From: Pseudoalteromonas galatheae
GTDB taxonomy: Bacteria; Pseudomonadota; Gammaproteobacteria; Enterobacterales; Alteromonadaceae
Length of the DNA: 64,000 nucleotides
Assembly (NCBI RefSeq): GCF_005886105.2
Contig: NZ_PNCO02000001.1
Span: 186,001-250,000, forward strand
Direction: 5' to 3'
A model generated the notes under the pieces. The model was not told where the DNA came from. It saw only the letters and a program-made list of their open reading frames with translations, and searched no databases. Positions 9,303 to 19,320 of the stretch are shown here, one piece after another. The stretch's first letter is position 1, and every line of letters starts with the position of its first letter. Made by a program: the position numbers and the translations under genes.

Positions 9303-9342
9303 TGGTAAAAAGTGGGTTTTAGTGGATCAAACTGGATCAACC
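9303..9342 (+). promoter_or_regulatory. MraZ operator: four 10-bp direct repeats
   Basis: TGGTAAAAAG, TGGGTTTTAG, TGGATCAAAC and TGGATCAACC follow each other without a gap, placing TGG at 9303, 9313, 9323 and 9333. Known MraZ sites are TGGGN repeats separated by five bases, the same 10-bp period. The array sits immediately downstream of the predicted start of transcription and upstream of mraZ, as expected for autorepression of the cluster. Confidence 0.75.
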
Positions 9343-9363
9343 AACTTAGAAATAGGATCACGC

Positions 9364-9822
9364 ATGTTTCGAGGTGCAAGTTCGCTAGCTTTGGATGACA
9401 AAGGGCGTTTTGCGGTACCGACTAAGTACCGTCAACCGCTGCTGTCCGAAGATCAGGGAACTGTTATTTGTACTATTGCGATCAACGAACCGTGCTTGTG
9501 GCTCTACCCACTCTCCGAATGGCTAGAAATTGAGACCAAACTAAGTCGCATCTCTAATACCAATCCCAGAGTGAGACGCTGGCAGCGGATGTTGCTAGGT
9601 CATGCTACAGAATACCAACTAGACAAAAATGGCCGAATTTTACTGGCGCCTTCATTGCGATCCCATGCGCAATTAGGCAAAAAGATCATGCTAGTTGGGT
9701 TACTCAATAAATTTGAAATTTGGGACGAAGAACGCTGGTATCAGCAAATGCAGGCAGATACCGAAATTGAACACTCAGGAAACTTTGAGGAAAGCCCTGA
9801 ATTGGAAAACTTTTCCTTGTAG
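9364..9822 (+). CDS. mraZ: Transcriptional regulator MraZ
   Basis: This 152-aa protein has the same length as E. coli MraZ. It carries the two AbrB-like MraZ domains; both signature segments are visible ([16 protein letters not shown] near the N-terminus and [15 protein letters not shown] near the middle). MraZ forms a ring-shaped oligomer that binds direct repeats before its own gene and represses the dcw operon. The longest frame starts 29 codons earlier, but the ATG at 9364 ([11 protein letters not shown]) with AGGAT upstream matches the family start, and the earlier region holds the operator repeats. It is the first gene of the cluster, and rsmH begins 14 bases after it. Confidence 0.95.
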   Translation: MFRGASSLALDDKGRFAVPTKYRQPLLSEDQGTVICTIAINEPCLWLYPLSEWLEIETKLSRISNTNPRVRRWQRMLLGHATEYQLDKNGRILLAPSLRSHAQLGKKIMLVGLLNKFEIWDEERWYQQMQADTEIEHSGNFEESPELENFSL

Positions 9823-9836
9823 GGGTAAACAAATTA

Positions 9837-10769
9837 ATGAGCGAAGAGTTTAAGCATATTTCGGTATTAATGACCGAAACCCTAGATGCCCTAGCAATTA
9901 ACCCTGAAGGTATATATATCGACGGGACATTTGGTCGTGGTGGGCACTCAGGTGAAATCCTCAAAAGATTGTCGACTGGGCGTTTACAAGCCATAGATCA
10001 AGATCCTCAAGCAATTAAGGCGGCTGAAAAGTTTGCCGATGATGCGCGTTTCTCTATAGCGCGAAGCCGCTTCTCGCAAATTAAATCTGTCGCGGAACAA
10101 GCCGGTATCTTAGGACAGGTTGATGGCATCTTGTTGGACATTGGTGTGTCTTCCCCTCAGCTTGATGATGCAGACCGTGGCTTTAGCTTTATGAAAGACG
10201 GGCCGCTGGATATGCGAATGGATCCAGATTCAGGTCGCAGCGCTGCACAGTGGCTAGCTGAAGCTGAACTTGAAGAAATGGTATTCGTGATCAAAAAGTA
10301 TGGCGAAGAAAAGTTTGCCACTCGTATTGCTCGTAAAGTCATTGAAGTGCGCGAGCACACCGCGATTACTACGACGGCGCAATTAGCACAACTGATTGAT
10401 GAAGCTGTGCCTGTCAAAGATAAACACAAGCATCCTGCAACACGTACTTTCCAAGCTATTCGTATTTATATTAACAGTGAGTTAGAAGAAATTCAGACTG
10501 CCTTGCAAGCGTCACTTGAGGTGTTAAAACCTGGTGGTCGGTTAGTGGTGATCTCGTTTCATTCTCTAGAAGATCGCATTGTAAAGCAGTTTATTAAGAA
10601 GCAGAGTAAGGGAGAGGCGATACCCAGAGGTCTGCCTTTAACGGATGAACAACTTAAACAAAATCTCACCTTAAAGGCAGTGGGTAAAGCCATTAAGCCT
10701 AGCGATGCAGAGATTGCACAAAATCCACGCTCGCGAAGCTCAGTATTAAGAGTGGCGGAGAAGCTCTAG
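9837..10769 (+). CDS. rsmH: 16S rRNA m4C1402 methyltransferase RsmH (MraW)
   Basis: This 310-aa SAM-dependent enzyme N4-methylates cytidine 1402 of 16S rRNA in the ribosomal P site. The SAM-binding motif GTFGRGGHS (~30-38) and the family motifs [36 protein letters not shown] and [12 protein letters not shown] are all present, and length is typical. Its TAG stop shares a base with the GTG start of ftsL, suggesting translational coupling. It is the conserved second gene of the cluster. Confidence 0.97.
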   Translation: MSEEFKHISVLMTETLDALAINPEGIYIDGTFGRGGHSGEILKRLSTGRLQAIDQDPQAIKAAEKFADDARFSIARSRFSQIKSVAEQAGILGQVDGILLDIGVSSPQLDDADRGFSFMKDGPLDMRMDPDSGRSAAQWLAEAELEEMVFVIKKYGEEKFATRIARKVIEVREHTAITTTAQLAQLIDEAVPVKDKHKHPATRTFQAIRIYINSELEEIQTALQASLEVLKPGGRLVVISFHSLEDRIVKQFIKKQSKGEAIPRGLPLTDEQLKQNLTLKAVGKAIKPSDAEIAQNPRSRSSVLRVAEKL

Positions 10770-11092
10770 TGAATGCAAGTAAGCAACGTCAACCGAATCT
10801 ATTTGTAGAAATAGGCTATTACATCATTGCTAATAAGTTGACGGCATTCTTGCTACTTACGATTTTGATTTCTGCACTCGCCGTAGTGCAAATTACCCAT
10901 TTAACTCGCCAGCAATTGATACAGCAGGATGAGTTATTGCAACAGCGCGATGAGCTAGACCTACAATGGCGATATCTCGTTGTGGAAGAAGAGTTTTACT
11001 CCCAGCATGCAAGGATTGAAGAGATAGCTAAGATGCAGTTAGAGATGAAACGCCCAACCAGTAAAGATGAACAGGTGATTGTGCTGCCATGA
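10769..11092 (+). CDS. ftsL: Cell division protein FtsL
   Basis: This 107-aa bitopic membrane protein has a short cytoplasmic start, one transmembrane helix (~24-45, ending before QITHLTRQQL) and a periplasmic coiled coil (~47-85) rich in Gln, Glu and Leu. It would form the FtsQLB/FtsLW-I divisome subcomplex with FtsB and FtsQ and help activate FtsWI. The sequence is poorly conserved in the family, so the call relies on topology, length and position between rsmH and ftsI. GTG start overlapping the rsmH stop (TAGTG); the stop overlaps the ftsI start (ATGA). Confidence 0.93.
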   Translation: MNASKQRQPNLFVEIGYYIIANKLTAFLLLTILISALAVVQITHLTRQQLIQQDELLQQRDELDLQWRYLVVEEEFYSQHARIEEIAKMQLEMKRPTSKDEQVIVLP

Positions 11093-12903
11093 ATAAACAA
11101 AAGCAAAAAACTCAATCTATTATCACCTGGCGCTTTGCTCTAGTTTGCGGCGTGATGCTCACCGTTTTTATGACGCTTGTTGCACGCGCTGCATTTTTGC
11201 AAGTAATTGAGCCTGATAAGGCCATTGAAGAAAATGATAAGCGCACCGTACGGGTTGAGAAACTCAATGTCCAACGAGGCATGATCTTCGACCGCAATGG
11301 CAAAGAGCTGGCAGTGAGTGTGCCGGTTGTGAGCGTTTATGCAGATCCCCTTGCCATTGATAAGGCACTTGCCAAAAAAGTGTTACGCAAAGCCCGTAAA
11401 GAAGGTGAAGATTATAAAGCGTTAGAGCAAAACGATGCTGAACTGAAAATACGGAAACAAGCTTGGTACGATGATGAGCTCAGGTGGAAAGAGCTTGCAG
11501 ATGTGCTCAGACTTAAACCAGAAAATGTCGATGAACGGCTTAGGGGAGACCCAAGCCGTCGTTTTGTCTATTTGAAGCGTCAAGTGACGGCGGTTGTTGC
11601 CAACTATATTCGTCAAATGCGCCTGCCGGGCGTGCACTTGCTTGACGAGTCCAAACGGTTTTACCCAAGCGGCGAAGTAACGGCGCACATGATTGGTGTA
11701 ACCGATATTGATGGCAAAGGTATTGAAGGCGTCGAGCGTATGTTCGACTCTGCATTAACCGGTACGGCTGGTAAACGCACCATTCGAAAAGATGCGCAAG
11801 GTCGTGAAGTACAAGTACTTTCAGAAGAACAGCGTGTCGAGCCAGAAGATGTTTACCTGAGTATTGATTTACGGATCCAAGCCATTGCCTACCGCGCGTT
11901 AAAGTCGGCGGTACTGAGCTATAAAGCTACCTCTGGTTCGGCGATAGTTGTTGATGTACACACTGGCGAGATTTTAGCTTTGGTGAATAGCCCAAGCTTT
12001 AATCCTAACGACCTAAGTACTGCTGCACCTTATAAACGTCGTAATCGTGCTATGACTGACCTATTTGAACCCGGTTCAACCTTAAAGCCTTTAGCGGTAT
12101 TGGCTGGTTTAAATTATGGTGCAGTTAAGGCAACAGATACGATAGATACTTATCCGGGCTGGATGAACTTAAGCGGTGGCTTGGTGAAAGACACTCGCAA
12201 CAATGGTGAGCTGAGCTTAAGAGAGATCCTTAAAATCTCCAGTAACATGGGGGTTGCGAAGATCTCGCAAATGTTACCAAAGGAATACTTTATCAATTTA
12301 TACCAAGAAGTGGGCTTTGGTGAGCCAACGGGCTCAAACATGATTGGTGAAAGCGCAGGTTTATTTTATCCAAACCGCCGTTGGTCTAACTTTGAAATCG
12401 CAACACTATCCTATGGTTATGCGGTATCAGTAAGTACCGCACAAATGGCGAGACTTTACGCCATGTTTGGAGCCGGTGGTATCTTGCGACCACTCACTAT
12501 TGTGAAGCAAGATGAAATTCCTGAAGGTAAGCGTATTTTTAGCGAGCAAGATACACATGCCGTGGTAGAGATGATGGAGTCAGTATTTGAACGTGGTGGT
12601 ACAGCCCACAACGTAAAAGTTGATGGATACCGTGCCGCTGGTAAAACAGGTACTTCAGAAAAAGCCGTGGCGGGTGGTTATGGTGATGAGTACGTTGGTT
12701 ACTTTGCGGGCGTTGCACCGGTAAGTGACCCAAGGCTTGCGGTTGTGGTGATGGTTAATGAACCGGCGGGAGATGTTTACTATGGCGGTCAAACCGCAGG
12801 GCCTGCTTTTGCTGAAATTATGTCTAATGCACTGAGAATTCTAAACGTAGCACCTGATAAAGAGCGCGTAGCTTATATTTCGGGAGCAGATAACGATGCG
12901 TGA
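11089..12903 (+). CDS. ftsI: Septal peptidoglycan transpeptidase FtsI (PBP3)
   Basis: This 604-aa class B penicillin-binding protein cross-links septal peptidoglycan together with the glycosyltransferase FtsW. It has a single N-terminal membrane anchor (~17-38), a pedestal domain and a transpeptidase domain. All three active-site motifs are seen: STLK with nucleophile Ser330, SSN (~384-386) and KTG (~519-521). Length is close to E. coli FtsI (588). It overlaps ftsL by four bases and murE by eight, as in a tightly coupled operon. Nothing unusual was seen. Confidence 0.97.
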   Translation: MNKQKQKTQSIITWRFALVCGVMLTVFMTLVARAAFLQVIEPDKAIEENDKRTVRVEKLNVQRGMIFDRNGKELAVSVPVVSVYADPLAIDKALAKKVLRKARKEGEDYKALEQNDAELKIRKQAWYDDELRWKELADVLRLKPENVDERLRGDPSRRFVYLKRQVTAVVANYIRQMRLPGVHLLDESKRFYPSGEVTAHMIGVTDIDGKGIEGVERMFDSALTGTAGKRTIRKDAQGREVQVLSEEQRVEPEDVYLSIDLRIQAIAYRALKSAVLSYKATSGSAIVVDVHTGEILALVNSPSFNPNDLSTAAPYKRRNRAMTDLFEPGSTLKPLAVLAGLNYGAVKATDTIDTYPGWMNLSGGLVKDTRNNGELSLREILKISSNMGVAKISQMLPKEYFINLYQEVGFGEPTGSNMIGESAGLFYPNRRWSNFEIATLSYGYAVSVSTAQMARLYAMFGAGGILRPLTIVKQDEIPEGKRIFSEQDTHAVVEMMESVFERGGTAHNVKVDGYRAAGKTGTSEKAVAGGYGDEYVGYFAGVAPVSDPRLAVVVMVNEPAGDVYYGGQTAGPAFAEIMSNALRILNVAPDKERVAYISGADNDA

Positions 12904-14359
12904 TCTGGCTCAGGTACTCAGTGATTATGGTGTCAATATTGCCGCTGTTGAGGTTGAGCACCTACGCATAGATAGTCGAGCGATTGAGCCTGGTGATTGT
13001 TTTGTTGCACTGCAAGGTCATGCCCAAGATGGTGCTAAATATGCCGCTAGTGCCGTTGCGCAAGGCGCTAAATGTGTGCTTGCAGAAACGGGAAGCGAGC
13101 TTAATATTGCCCCGGAGCAAGCGATTTTTATCGACAATCTTGCTGATAAGTTGGCGGCAATTGCAGCGCAGTTTTATGCATACCCGAGTAAAAAGCTCAA
13201 ACTCACAGGCGTTACTGGCACCAATGGTAAATCTACCACGACAGCAATGATTGCCAATTTAGCTAGCCTAACCGGTAGTGCAGGGGTTGTGATAGGTACG
13301 CTTGGTTATGGTCAACCAGACAGTCTTATTCCGCTGGCAAACACCACGCCGTCAAACGTAGATTTACAACGTATTTTGGCGTTTTTACAGCAACAATATG
13401 ATCAAGTCGCGATGGAGGTCTCTTCCCATGGCTTGGTGCAAGGTCGAGTTGACGAATGCGACTTTGATGTGGCTGTTTTCACCAACTTGACGCGCGATCA
13501 CTTAGATTATCACGGTGATATGCAAAGCTATGCAGAAGCCAAGAAACTACTATTTACTCGCTGTGCGCCAACTCACAAAGTCATCAATATTGACGATGAA
13601 GTGGGGGCTAGTTGGGCTGCTGAATTCAATGACGACACCGTGGTTGTTTACGGTCGCTGGAGTGAAGCGCATAGCTACCAACAATACGTATTCTTTGATG
13701 CCGTGTCGGCACACCCAAACGGTTTAACAGCGACATTAAAAACCAGCTGGGGTGAATGTGAAGTCAATGTGCCACTGTATGGTGAGTTTAATCTTTATAA
13801 TTTAGCTGCTGCGATTGCGACTTTACTATTGCAAGGTGCAAGTCTTGATGCATTAAGCGAAGCTTGCAGCCAGCTCGCGCCAGTTGCAGGCCGCATGCAG
13901 CCATTTAGTGCCCCTGAAAAGCCTACGTGTATTGTTGATTATGCCCATACCCCAGACGCTTTGGCACTTGCACTACAAGCCTTGCGAGCACATGTACCGG
14001 GTAATCTTATCTGTGTGTTTGGTTGCGGTGGTGATAGAGATAAAGGTAAGCGTCCTGAAATGGCGCGAGCTGCGGAGAAATATGCAGATAAACTGGTGAT
14101 CACCAGCGATAATCCACGAAGTGAAGATCCTAATTTAATCATTGATGACGTTAAGGCAGGACTCATCCACCCTGAGTATGCTGTCTGCCAGCCTGATAGA
14201 GGGCTAGCCATTCAACACGCGATAGACCTAGCTGATGAAAACAGTGTGGTGCTAATAGCGGGGAAAGGGCACGAGGATTATCAAATTATAGGTACTGAGC
14301 GCATTGATTTTTGTGATAGGCAATGCGTTGCAGCGATTTTACGAGGGGAAAAGGCATGA
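12896..14359 (+). CDS. murE: UDP-MurNAc-tripeptide synthetase MurE
   Basis: This 487-aa cytoplasmic Mur ligase adds the third amino acid to UDP-MurNAc-L-Ala-D-Glu. The ATP loop GTNGKST is at 108-114, and DNPR (405-408), the hallmark of ligases that choose meso-diaminopimelate, is intact, so the peptidoglycan is of the usual Gram-negative type. The start overlaps the end of ftsI, and the stop (GCATGA) contains the murF ATG. Confidence 0.97.
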   Translation: MRDLAQVLSDYGVNIAAVEVEHLRIDSRAIEPGDCFVALQGHAQDGAKYAASAVAQGAKCVLAETGSELNIAPEQAIFIDNLADKLAAIAAQFYAYPSKKLKLTGVTGTNGKSTTTAMIANLASLTGSAGVVIGTLGYGQPDSLIPLANTTPSNVDLQRILAFLQQQYDQVAMEVSSHGLVQGRVDECDFDVAVFTNLTRDHLDYHGDMQSYAEAKKLLFTRCAPTHKVINIDDEVGASWAAEFNDDTVVVYGRWSEAHSYQQYVFFDAVSAHPNGLTATLKTSWGECEVNVPLYGEFNLYNLAAAIATLLLQGASLDALSEACSQLAPVAGRMQPFSAPEKPTCIVDYAHTPDALALALQALRAHVPGNLICVFGCGGDRDKGKRPEMARAAEKYADKLVITSDNPRSEDPNLIIDDVKAGLIHPEYAVCQPDRGLAIQHAIDLADENSVVLIAGKGHEDYQIIGTERIDFCDRQCVAAILRGEKA

Positions 14360-15750
14360 TCAAGATGGATTTTTCTTGGCTTGCAGCAGTCTTAAAAACC
14401 CCTTACGACGGGGAGAATTTGGCAGTCGCCAATATTAATACTGATACCAGAACAATACAGTCTGGTGAGGTGTTCTTAGCACTTAAAGGGCCTAACTTTG
14501 ACGGCCACCGCTTTTTGGATGTGGCCAAAGCGCAAGGTGCTATTGCAGCTATTGTTTCTGAGCACGATGAAGATATCGATTTACCACAGTTTGTTGTTGC
14601 AGATACGCGTATTGCTTTAGGCCAAATTGGTCGAGCAGTAATTGAAACCGTTGCCCCTAAAACCATTGCAATTACTGGCAGTGTCGGTAAAACCACAGTG
14701 AAAGAAATGTGTGCAGCGATTTTGGCGCAAAAAGGCAAAGTCCTTGCTACTAAAGGTAATTTTAATAACGACATCGGGGTACCGTTGACGCTATTGCGCT
14801 TAAGTGAAGATGATGAATACGCGGTGATAGAGCTCGGCGCTAACCACTTGGGTGAAATTGCTTATACCACAGCATTAGTGAGCCCAGACGTGGCGACAGT
14901 GTGTAATGTCGCACCAGCACACATAGAAGGGTTTGGTTCAATTGATGGCGTAGGAAAAGCGAAAGGTGAGATTTTCTCGGGCCTAAAAGCTGACGGTGTC
15001 GCAGTCATCAATGCGGATAGTGATTATGCTCAGATGTGGCAGGAAAGCTTAGCTGTTTCTAAAGTGAAACGTTATAGCTTAAATGCTCAGCTTGATATTT
15101 GGGTGGAAGCAATTGAGTTGGATGAGTTAGCTCGCCCCACCTTCACGCTATGCCAGGGTGAAGAGCGTACCACCATTAGTTTACCGCTTAGTGGCCAGCA
15201 CAACGTTGGCAATGCGCTGATTGCGGCAGCATTGACAACTGAACTGGGCGCAAGCTTAAGTGAGGTGGCAACGGGTCTTGAACAAATGGCTGAAGTAAAG
15301 GGCCGTGTCAACATGATCCAAGTCTCGGACACGCTGCGTGTCGTCGATGACACCTACAATGCAAACGTGAAATCTGTCAACGCGGCGATTGATTTATTGG
15401 CGTCTATGTCTGGCTATAAAGTATTGGCGTTGGGTGATATGGCAGAGCTGGGTGAAGATGCCCGCGAATATCACCGTGAAGTCGGCGAGTATGCTAAGCA
15501 GCAAGGCATTGATGAATTGTTTTCATTGGGGGTGCTGAGTAGTAGCGCTAGCAATGTATTTGAAAAGCCAAATCGTCATTTCTCGACTCGCGAGAATTTA
15601 ATGAAGGCGTTACGAGTTGTATTGGCTGAGCAATCAGGACAATGCACCGTTATTGTTAAAGGATCACGTAGTGCGCGGATGGAACTGCTCGTTGAAGAAT
15701 TAGTAAACGCTGGCCAGTCGGATAGCGAGACAGGAGAAGTATCATGTTAG
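14356..15750 (+). CDS. murF: UDP-MurNAc-tripeptide--D-Ala-D-Ala ligase MurF
   Basis: This 464-aa Mur ligase adds the D-Ala-D-Ala dipeptide, the last cytoplasmic step of the peptide stem. The ATP loop GSVGKTT is at 108-114. [15 protein letters not shown] and the [10 protein letters not shown] motif typical of MurF are present. I chose the ATG at 14356, which overlaps the murE stop as ATGA and follows GAGGGGAAAAGG; a frame extension to 14323 would lie entirely inside murE. The 3' end overlaps mraY by seven bases. Confidence 0.96.
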   Translation: MIKMDFSWLAAVLKTPYDGENLAVANINTDTRTIQSGEVFLALKGPNFDGHRFLDVAKAQGAIAAIVSEHDEDIDLPQFVVADTRIALGQIGRAVIETVAPKTIAITGSVGKTTVKEMCAAILAQKGKVLATKGNFNNDIGVPLTLLRLSEDDEYAVIELGANHLGEIAYTTALVSPDVATVCNVAPAHIEGFGSIDGVGKAKGEIFSGLKADGVAVINADSDYAQMWQESLAVSKVKRYSLNAQLDIWVEAIELDELARPTFTLCQGEERTTISLPLSGQHNVGNALIAAALTTELGASLSEVATGLEQMAEVKGRVNMIQVSDTLRVVDDTYNANVKSVNAAIDLLASMSGYKVLALGDMAELGEDAREYHREVGEYAKQQGIDELFSLGVLSSSASNVFEKPNRHFSTRENLMKALRVVLAEQSGQCTVIVKGSRSARMELLVEELVNAGQSDSETGEVSC

Positions 15751-16826
15751 TTTGGCTAGCCGAGTATCTTACCCAATATTATTCTGGGTTTAACGTATTT
15801 TCTTACCTTACCCTGAGGGCGATTTTAGGCATTTTAACGGCGTTAATGATTTCATTGTATTTTGGTCCTAAACTCATCGCTGCATTACAGCGTATGCAGA
15901 TTGGTCAGACCGTACGTGATGATGGCCCTGAATCGCATTTATCCAAGTCGGGTACGCCAACCATGGGTGGGCTGTTAATTCTGGCTGCGATCTTTACCAG
16001 TACGCTACTGTGGGGCGATCTTAGCAACAAATATGTATGGGTGACGTTATTTGTCATTGGCAGCTTAGGTATTGTTGGGTTCGTGGATGATTACCGTAAG
16101 GTGATCAGAAAAGACAGTAAAGGCCTAATTGCACGTTGGAAGTACTTCTGGCAGTCGGTCATTGCGATATCTACGGCGGCATTTTTGTACTTTACGTCCA
16201 CCAGCGCTGCGGAAACCACGCTAGTCGTGCCATTTTTGAAAGATGTGTTACCACAACTTGGTTTGTTCTATTTGGTCATGAGCTACTTTGTGATTGTGGG
16301 TACGTCAAACGCAGTTAATCTAACAGATGGCTTGGATGGTCTTGCCATTGTTCCGACCATTTTGGTTGCCTCAGCACTCGCTATTATTGCTTACGTTACC
16401 GGTAATGCGAATTTCTCAAGCTACCTTCATATTCCTCATTTACCACTCACAAGTGAATTGGTTGTGGTATGTACTGCGATTGTTGGCGCAGGTCTTGGTT
16501 TCTTATGGTTCAACACCTATCCGGCACAAGTTTTTATGGGCGATGTGGGTTCATTGGCGTTGGGTGGTGCACTCGGGATCATCGCTATTTTAGTACGCCA
16601 AGAGTTAGTGCTTATCATTATGGGCGGTGTATTTGTGATGGAGGCATTATCCGTCATTTTACAGGTAGGGTCTTACAAACTCAGAGGTCAGCGGATCTTT
16701 AGAATGGCCCCTATTCACCATCATTACGAATTAAAAGGATGGCCTGAGCCGCGCGTGATAGTCCGTTTTTGGATTATCTCGATTATCTTGGTTTTGGCCG
16801 GCCTTGCGACGTTGAAGATTAGATAA
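15744..16826 (+). CDS. mraY: Phospho-MurNAc-pentapeptide transferase MraY
   Basis: This 360-aa, ten-helix inner-membrane enzyme transfers phospho-MurNAc-pentapeptide to undecaprenyl phosphate, giving lipid I. Family motifs are clear: GTPTMGGLL, the aspartate pair in GFVDDYRK, the [10 protein letters not shown] loop, [12 protein letters not shown], and the histidine-rich [13 protein letters not shown] near the C-terminus. Length equals E. coli MraY. It is coupled to murF (7-bp overlap) and murD (TAATG). Confidence 0.98.
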   Translation: MLVWLAEYLTQYYSGFNVFSYLTLRAILGILTALMISLYFGPKLIAALQRMQIGQTVRDDGPESHLSKSGTPTMGGLLILAAIFTSTLLWGDLSNKYVWVTLFVIGSLGIVGFVDDYRKVIRKDSKGLIARWKYFWQSVIAISTAAFLYFTSTSAAETTLVVPFLKDVLPQLGLFYLVMSYFVIVGTSNAVNLTDGLDGLAIVPTILVASALAIIAYVTGNANFSSYLHIPHLPLTSELVVVCTAIVGAGLGFLWFNTYPAQVFMGDVGSLALGGALGIIAILVRQELVLIIMGGVFVMEALSVILQVGSYKLRGQRIFRMAPIHHHYELKGWPEPRVIVRFWIISIILVLAGLATLKIR

Positions 16827-18148
16827 TGACGTATATTGAGCAATTACAGAAAAAGCATGTCACAGTACTGGGACTTGGAGTCACAGGACAGGGGATTGTG
16901 CGTTTTCTGCTGTCGCACGGTATTAATCCAAAAGTGGTTGATAGTCGTCCAGTGCCTCCGGGCTCGGACTGGCTAAGTCACAACGCACCTGAATGTGAAG
17001 CGGTATTTGGCAATCTTGCTGATGCCGCTTTGGCGCAAACGGATCTGATTATCATCAGCCCAGGGATCCCGTTATTTGAACAGAGCGTTGCCGCAGCCAT
17101 TGCTGAAGGCGTTGAAGTCATCGGCGATATTGAGCTATTTGCACGCCTTAATACCCGTCCAGTGATTGCCGTTACGGGCTCTAACGGTAAGTCCACCGTT
17201 GTTACGCTCGCGACAGAAGTATTGAAAGCCGCTGGCTTAAAAGTGGGGCTTGGCGGCAATATTGGCACCTCTGTGCTGTCGTTGTTAGAGCAGCCGCATG
17301 ATGTTTATGTGCTAGAGCTGTCTAGTTTTCAGCTTGAAACCACTCATAGCTTGGCTTGTTTGTCGGCAATGATCCTCAATATTACTGAAGATCACATGGA
17401 TCGCTATCCTGATTTTCAAGCTTATATCGAAGCGAAGCAACGTATTTACCAGCATGTCGAGCATATTGTCTTTAATGCTGAAGATCATTATACCTTTGCG
17501 CAGCATGGGCAAGGCAGCAGTGTATCCCTCACTGAGGGGGATTATCACTTAATGACCTTTGACGGTGAGCCGCATTTCGCACACAAACAAACACCACTGT
17601 TACCAGTTAAAACGTTGGCAATGGTAGGGCGACATAATCAATTTAACGCCTTGGCGGTATTGGCGTTATTAGCGCCGATGCAATTACCTATGCAGGCATT
17701 TGCCAGCGCGTTTGCGAGTTTCACGGGGTTACCTCATCGTTGTCAGTTGGTTGCCGATGTTGCTGGGGTTCGTTACTTCAACGATTCGAAGGCAACGAAT
17801 GTTGGCTCGACGGTCGCCGCTATTGATTCTTTAGCTTCAGGTCGCAAAAATATTATTTTGATCGTGGGTGGTGATGCTAAAGGGGCAGATCTTTCACCGC
17901 TCAAGACGCCACTCACTACGCATTGCAAAGCGCTATTTTGTTTCGGGCAAGACGGCGCACAGTTTATGCCACTGCTGCGCAATAGCCATCAGGTCAACAA
18001 TCTGGAAGAAGCCGTGTTGGCGGCAAAAACGATAGCGACCAATGGCGATATTGTTTTATTAGCACCAGCCTGTGCCAGCATAGATATGTATCCAAACTAT
18101 ATGGCGCGTGGGGATGAGTTCGTCCGTTTAGTGGGGGAGCATGCTTGA
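16826..18148 (+). CDS. murD: UDP-MurNAc-L-Ala:D-Glu ligase MurD
   Basis: This 440-aa Mur ligase adds D-glutamate to UDP-MurNAc-L-Ala. It has an N-terminal Rossmann domain (VTVLGLGVTGQG), the ATP loop GSNGKST (118-124), the LELSSFQLE segment, NITEDHMDRYPDF and the C-terminal NDSKATN motif. It overlaps mraY by one base, and its stop TGA overlaps the TTG start of ftsW. Confidence 0.97.
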   Translation: MTYIEQLQKKHVTVLGLGVTGQGIVRFLLSHGINPKVVDSRPVPPGSDWLSHNAPECEAVFGNLADAALAQTDLIIISPGIPLFEQSVAAAIAEGVEVIGDIELFARLNTRPVIAVTGSNGKSTVVTLATEVLKAAGLKVGLGGNIGTSVLSLLEQPHDVYVLELSSFQLETTHSLACLSAMILNITEDHMDRYPDFQAYIEAKQRIYQHVEHIVFNAEDHYTFAQHGQGSSVSLTEGDYHLMTFDGEPHFAHKQTPLLPVKTLAMVGRHNQFNALAVLALLAPMQLPMQAFASAFASFTGLPHRCQLVADVAGVRYFNDSKATNVGSTVAAIDSLASGRKNIILIVGGDAKGADLSPLKTPLTTHCKALFCFGQDGAQFMPLLRNSHQVNNLEEAVLAAKTIATNGDIVLLAPACASIDMYPNYMARGDEFVRLVGEHA

Positions 18149-19320
18149 TTAATGTCGCTGATATCAAAGAGGCGCTAACGCCTCGCCAGTCCGAGAGCTT
18201 ATTTGACGTACCTTTGATGTACTGCATGCTCATGCTTATTGGAGTGGGATTTGTGATGGTGACAAGCGCTTCGATGCCGGTTGCCGAGCGACTATTTGAT
18301 AATCCTTTTCACTTTACCATTCGCCACGTTGTCTTTTTAGTGGGCTCGTTTATCCTCTTTTGGTTTGCGACGAGTGTGCCAATGACTTGGTGGAAACGCA
18401 GTAATCCATATTTGCTGCTTTTTGGTTTGCTACTGTTAGTGGCGGTACTCATTATTGGTCGCGAAGTAAATGGTGCAAGGCGCTGGATCCCGCTTGGTCC
18501 TTTTGGTTTGCAAGTAGCGGAGGCATCTAAGCTATTTTTCTTCAGCTATATTGCCGGCTACTTGGTACGTAAACGCGATGAAGTACAAGAAAACATCAAA
18601 GGCTTTGCCAAGCCAATGATTGTGTTTGCGGTGTATGCGTTCTTAATTTTGATGCAGCCAGATTTAGGTACTGTGGTGGTTATGTTTGTGACGACCGTTG
18701 GCCTATTGTTTTTAGCCGGTGCAAGGCTTTGGCAGTTTTTTACTTTAATGCTTACCGGTGTCTCGTTGGTGGTACTGCTTATCATCATTGAGCCATATCG
18801 TATGAAGCGTGTCGTGGGCTTTTTAAACCCTTGGGAAGATCCATTTGGTGCCGGTTATCAATTGGTACAATCCCTAATGGCATACGGCCAAGGTGGCTGG
18901 TTTGGCCAAGGCCTGGGTAATAGCATACAAAAGCTACAGTATTTGCCGGAAGCACATAATGACTTTATTTTTGCTGTAATAGCGGAAGAGCTAGGCTTTA
19001 TTGGGGTATTTAGCATAATTATTGTACTCGGCGTATTGGTTACTCGAGCGCTTTTTATCGGGCAAAAGGCCCTTAAAGCAGGCAAAGAATACGAAGGGTA
19101 TTTTGCCTTGGGCATTGGTATTTGGTTTGCCTTTCAGGCAGTCGTTAATATTGGTGCGAGCGCTGGCATTTTACCCACTAAAGGCTTAACGCTGCCATTT
19201 GTTTCTTATGGCGGCTCTAGTCTTTGGGTGATGACAATTGCGGCAGGCATTTTACAGCGCATAGACTTTGAGACAAAAATGTCGACAAGACAGGCAACAT
19301 CCCGTGGAGGTAGACGATGA
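18145..19320 (+). CDS. ftsW: Septal peptidoglycan glycosyltransferase FtsW
   Basis: This 391-aa SEDS-family protein with about ten membrane helices polymerises lipid II at the septum with FtsI. The SEDS signatures WIPLGPFGLQVAEASKL, MQPDLGTVVVM, YLPEAHNDFIFAVIAEELG and TKGLTLPFVSYGGSS are present. The start is a TTG at 18145, chosen because GGGGGAG precedes it at a good distance and it overlaps the murD stop; no in-frame ATG lies nearby. The weak start may limit FtsW yield relative to neighbours. The end overlaps murG as ATGA. Confidence 0.96.
   Translation: MINVADIKEALTPRQSESLFDVPLMYCMLMLIGVGFVMVTSASMPVAERLFDNPFHFTIRHVVFLVGSFILFWFATSVPMTWWKRSNPYLLLFGLLLLVAVLIIGREVNGARRWIPLGPFGLQVAEASKLFFFSYIAGYLVRKRDEVQENIKGFAKPMIVFAVYAFLILMQPDLGTVVVMFVTTVGLLFLAGARLWQFFTLMLTGVSLVVLLIIIEPYRMKRVVGFLNPWEDPFGAGYQLVQSLMAYGQGGWFGQGLGNSIQKLQYLPEAHNDFIFAVIAEELGFIGVFSIIIVLGVLVTRALFIGQKALKAGKEYEGYFALGIGIWFAFQAVVNIGASAGILPTKGLTLPFVSYGGSSLWVMTIAAGILQRIDFETKMSTRQATSRGGRR

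Noticed and set aside
9277..9363. N-terminal extension of MraZ
   Set aside because: The extension covers the MraZ operator repeats and the start of transcription; the family start MFRGA is at 9364 with its own ribosome site.
15744..16826. Second WecA-type gene instead of MraY
   Set aside because: The histidine-rich C-terminal motif and the position in the dcw cluster identify it as MraY; the WecA-type gene is at 62149-63201.
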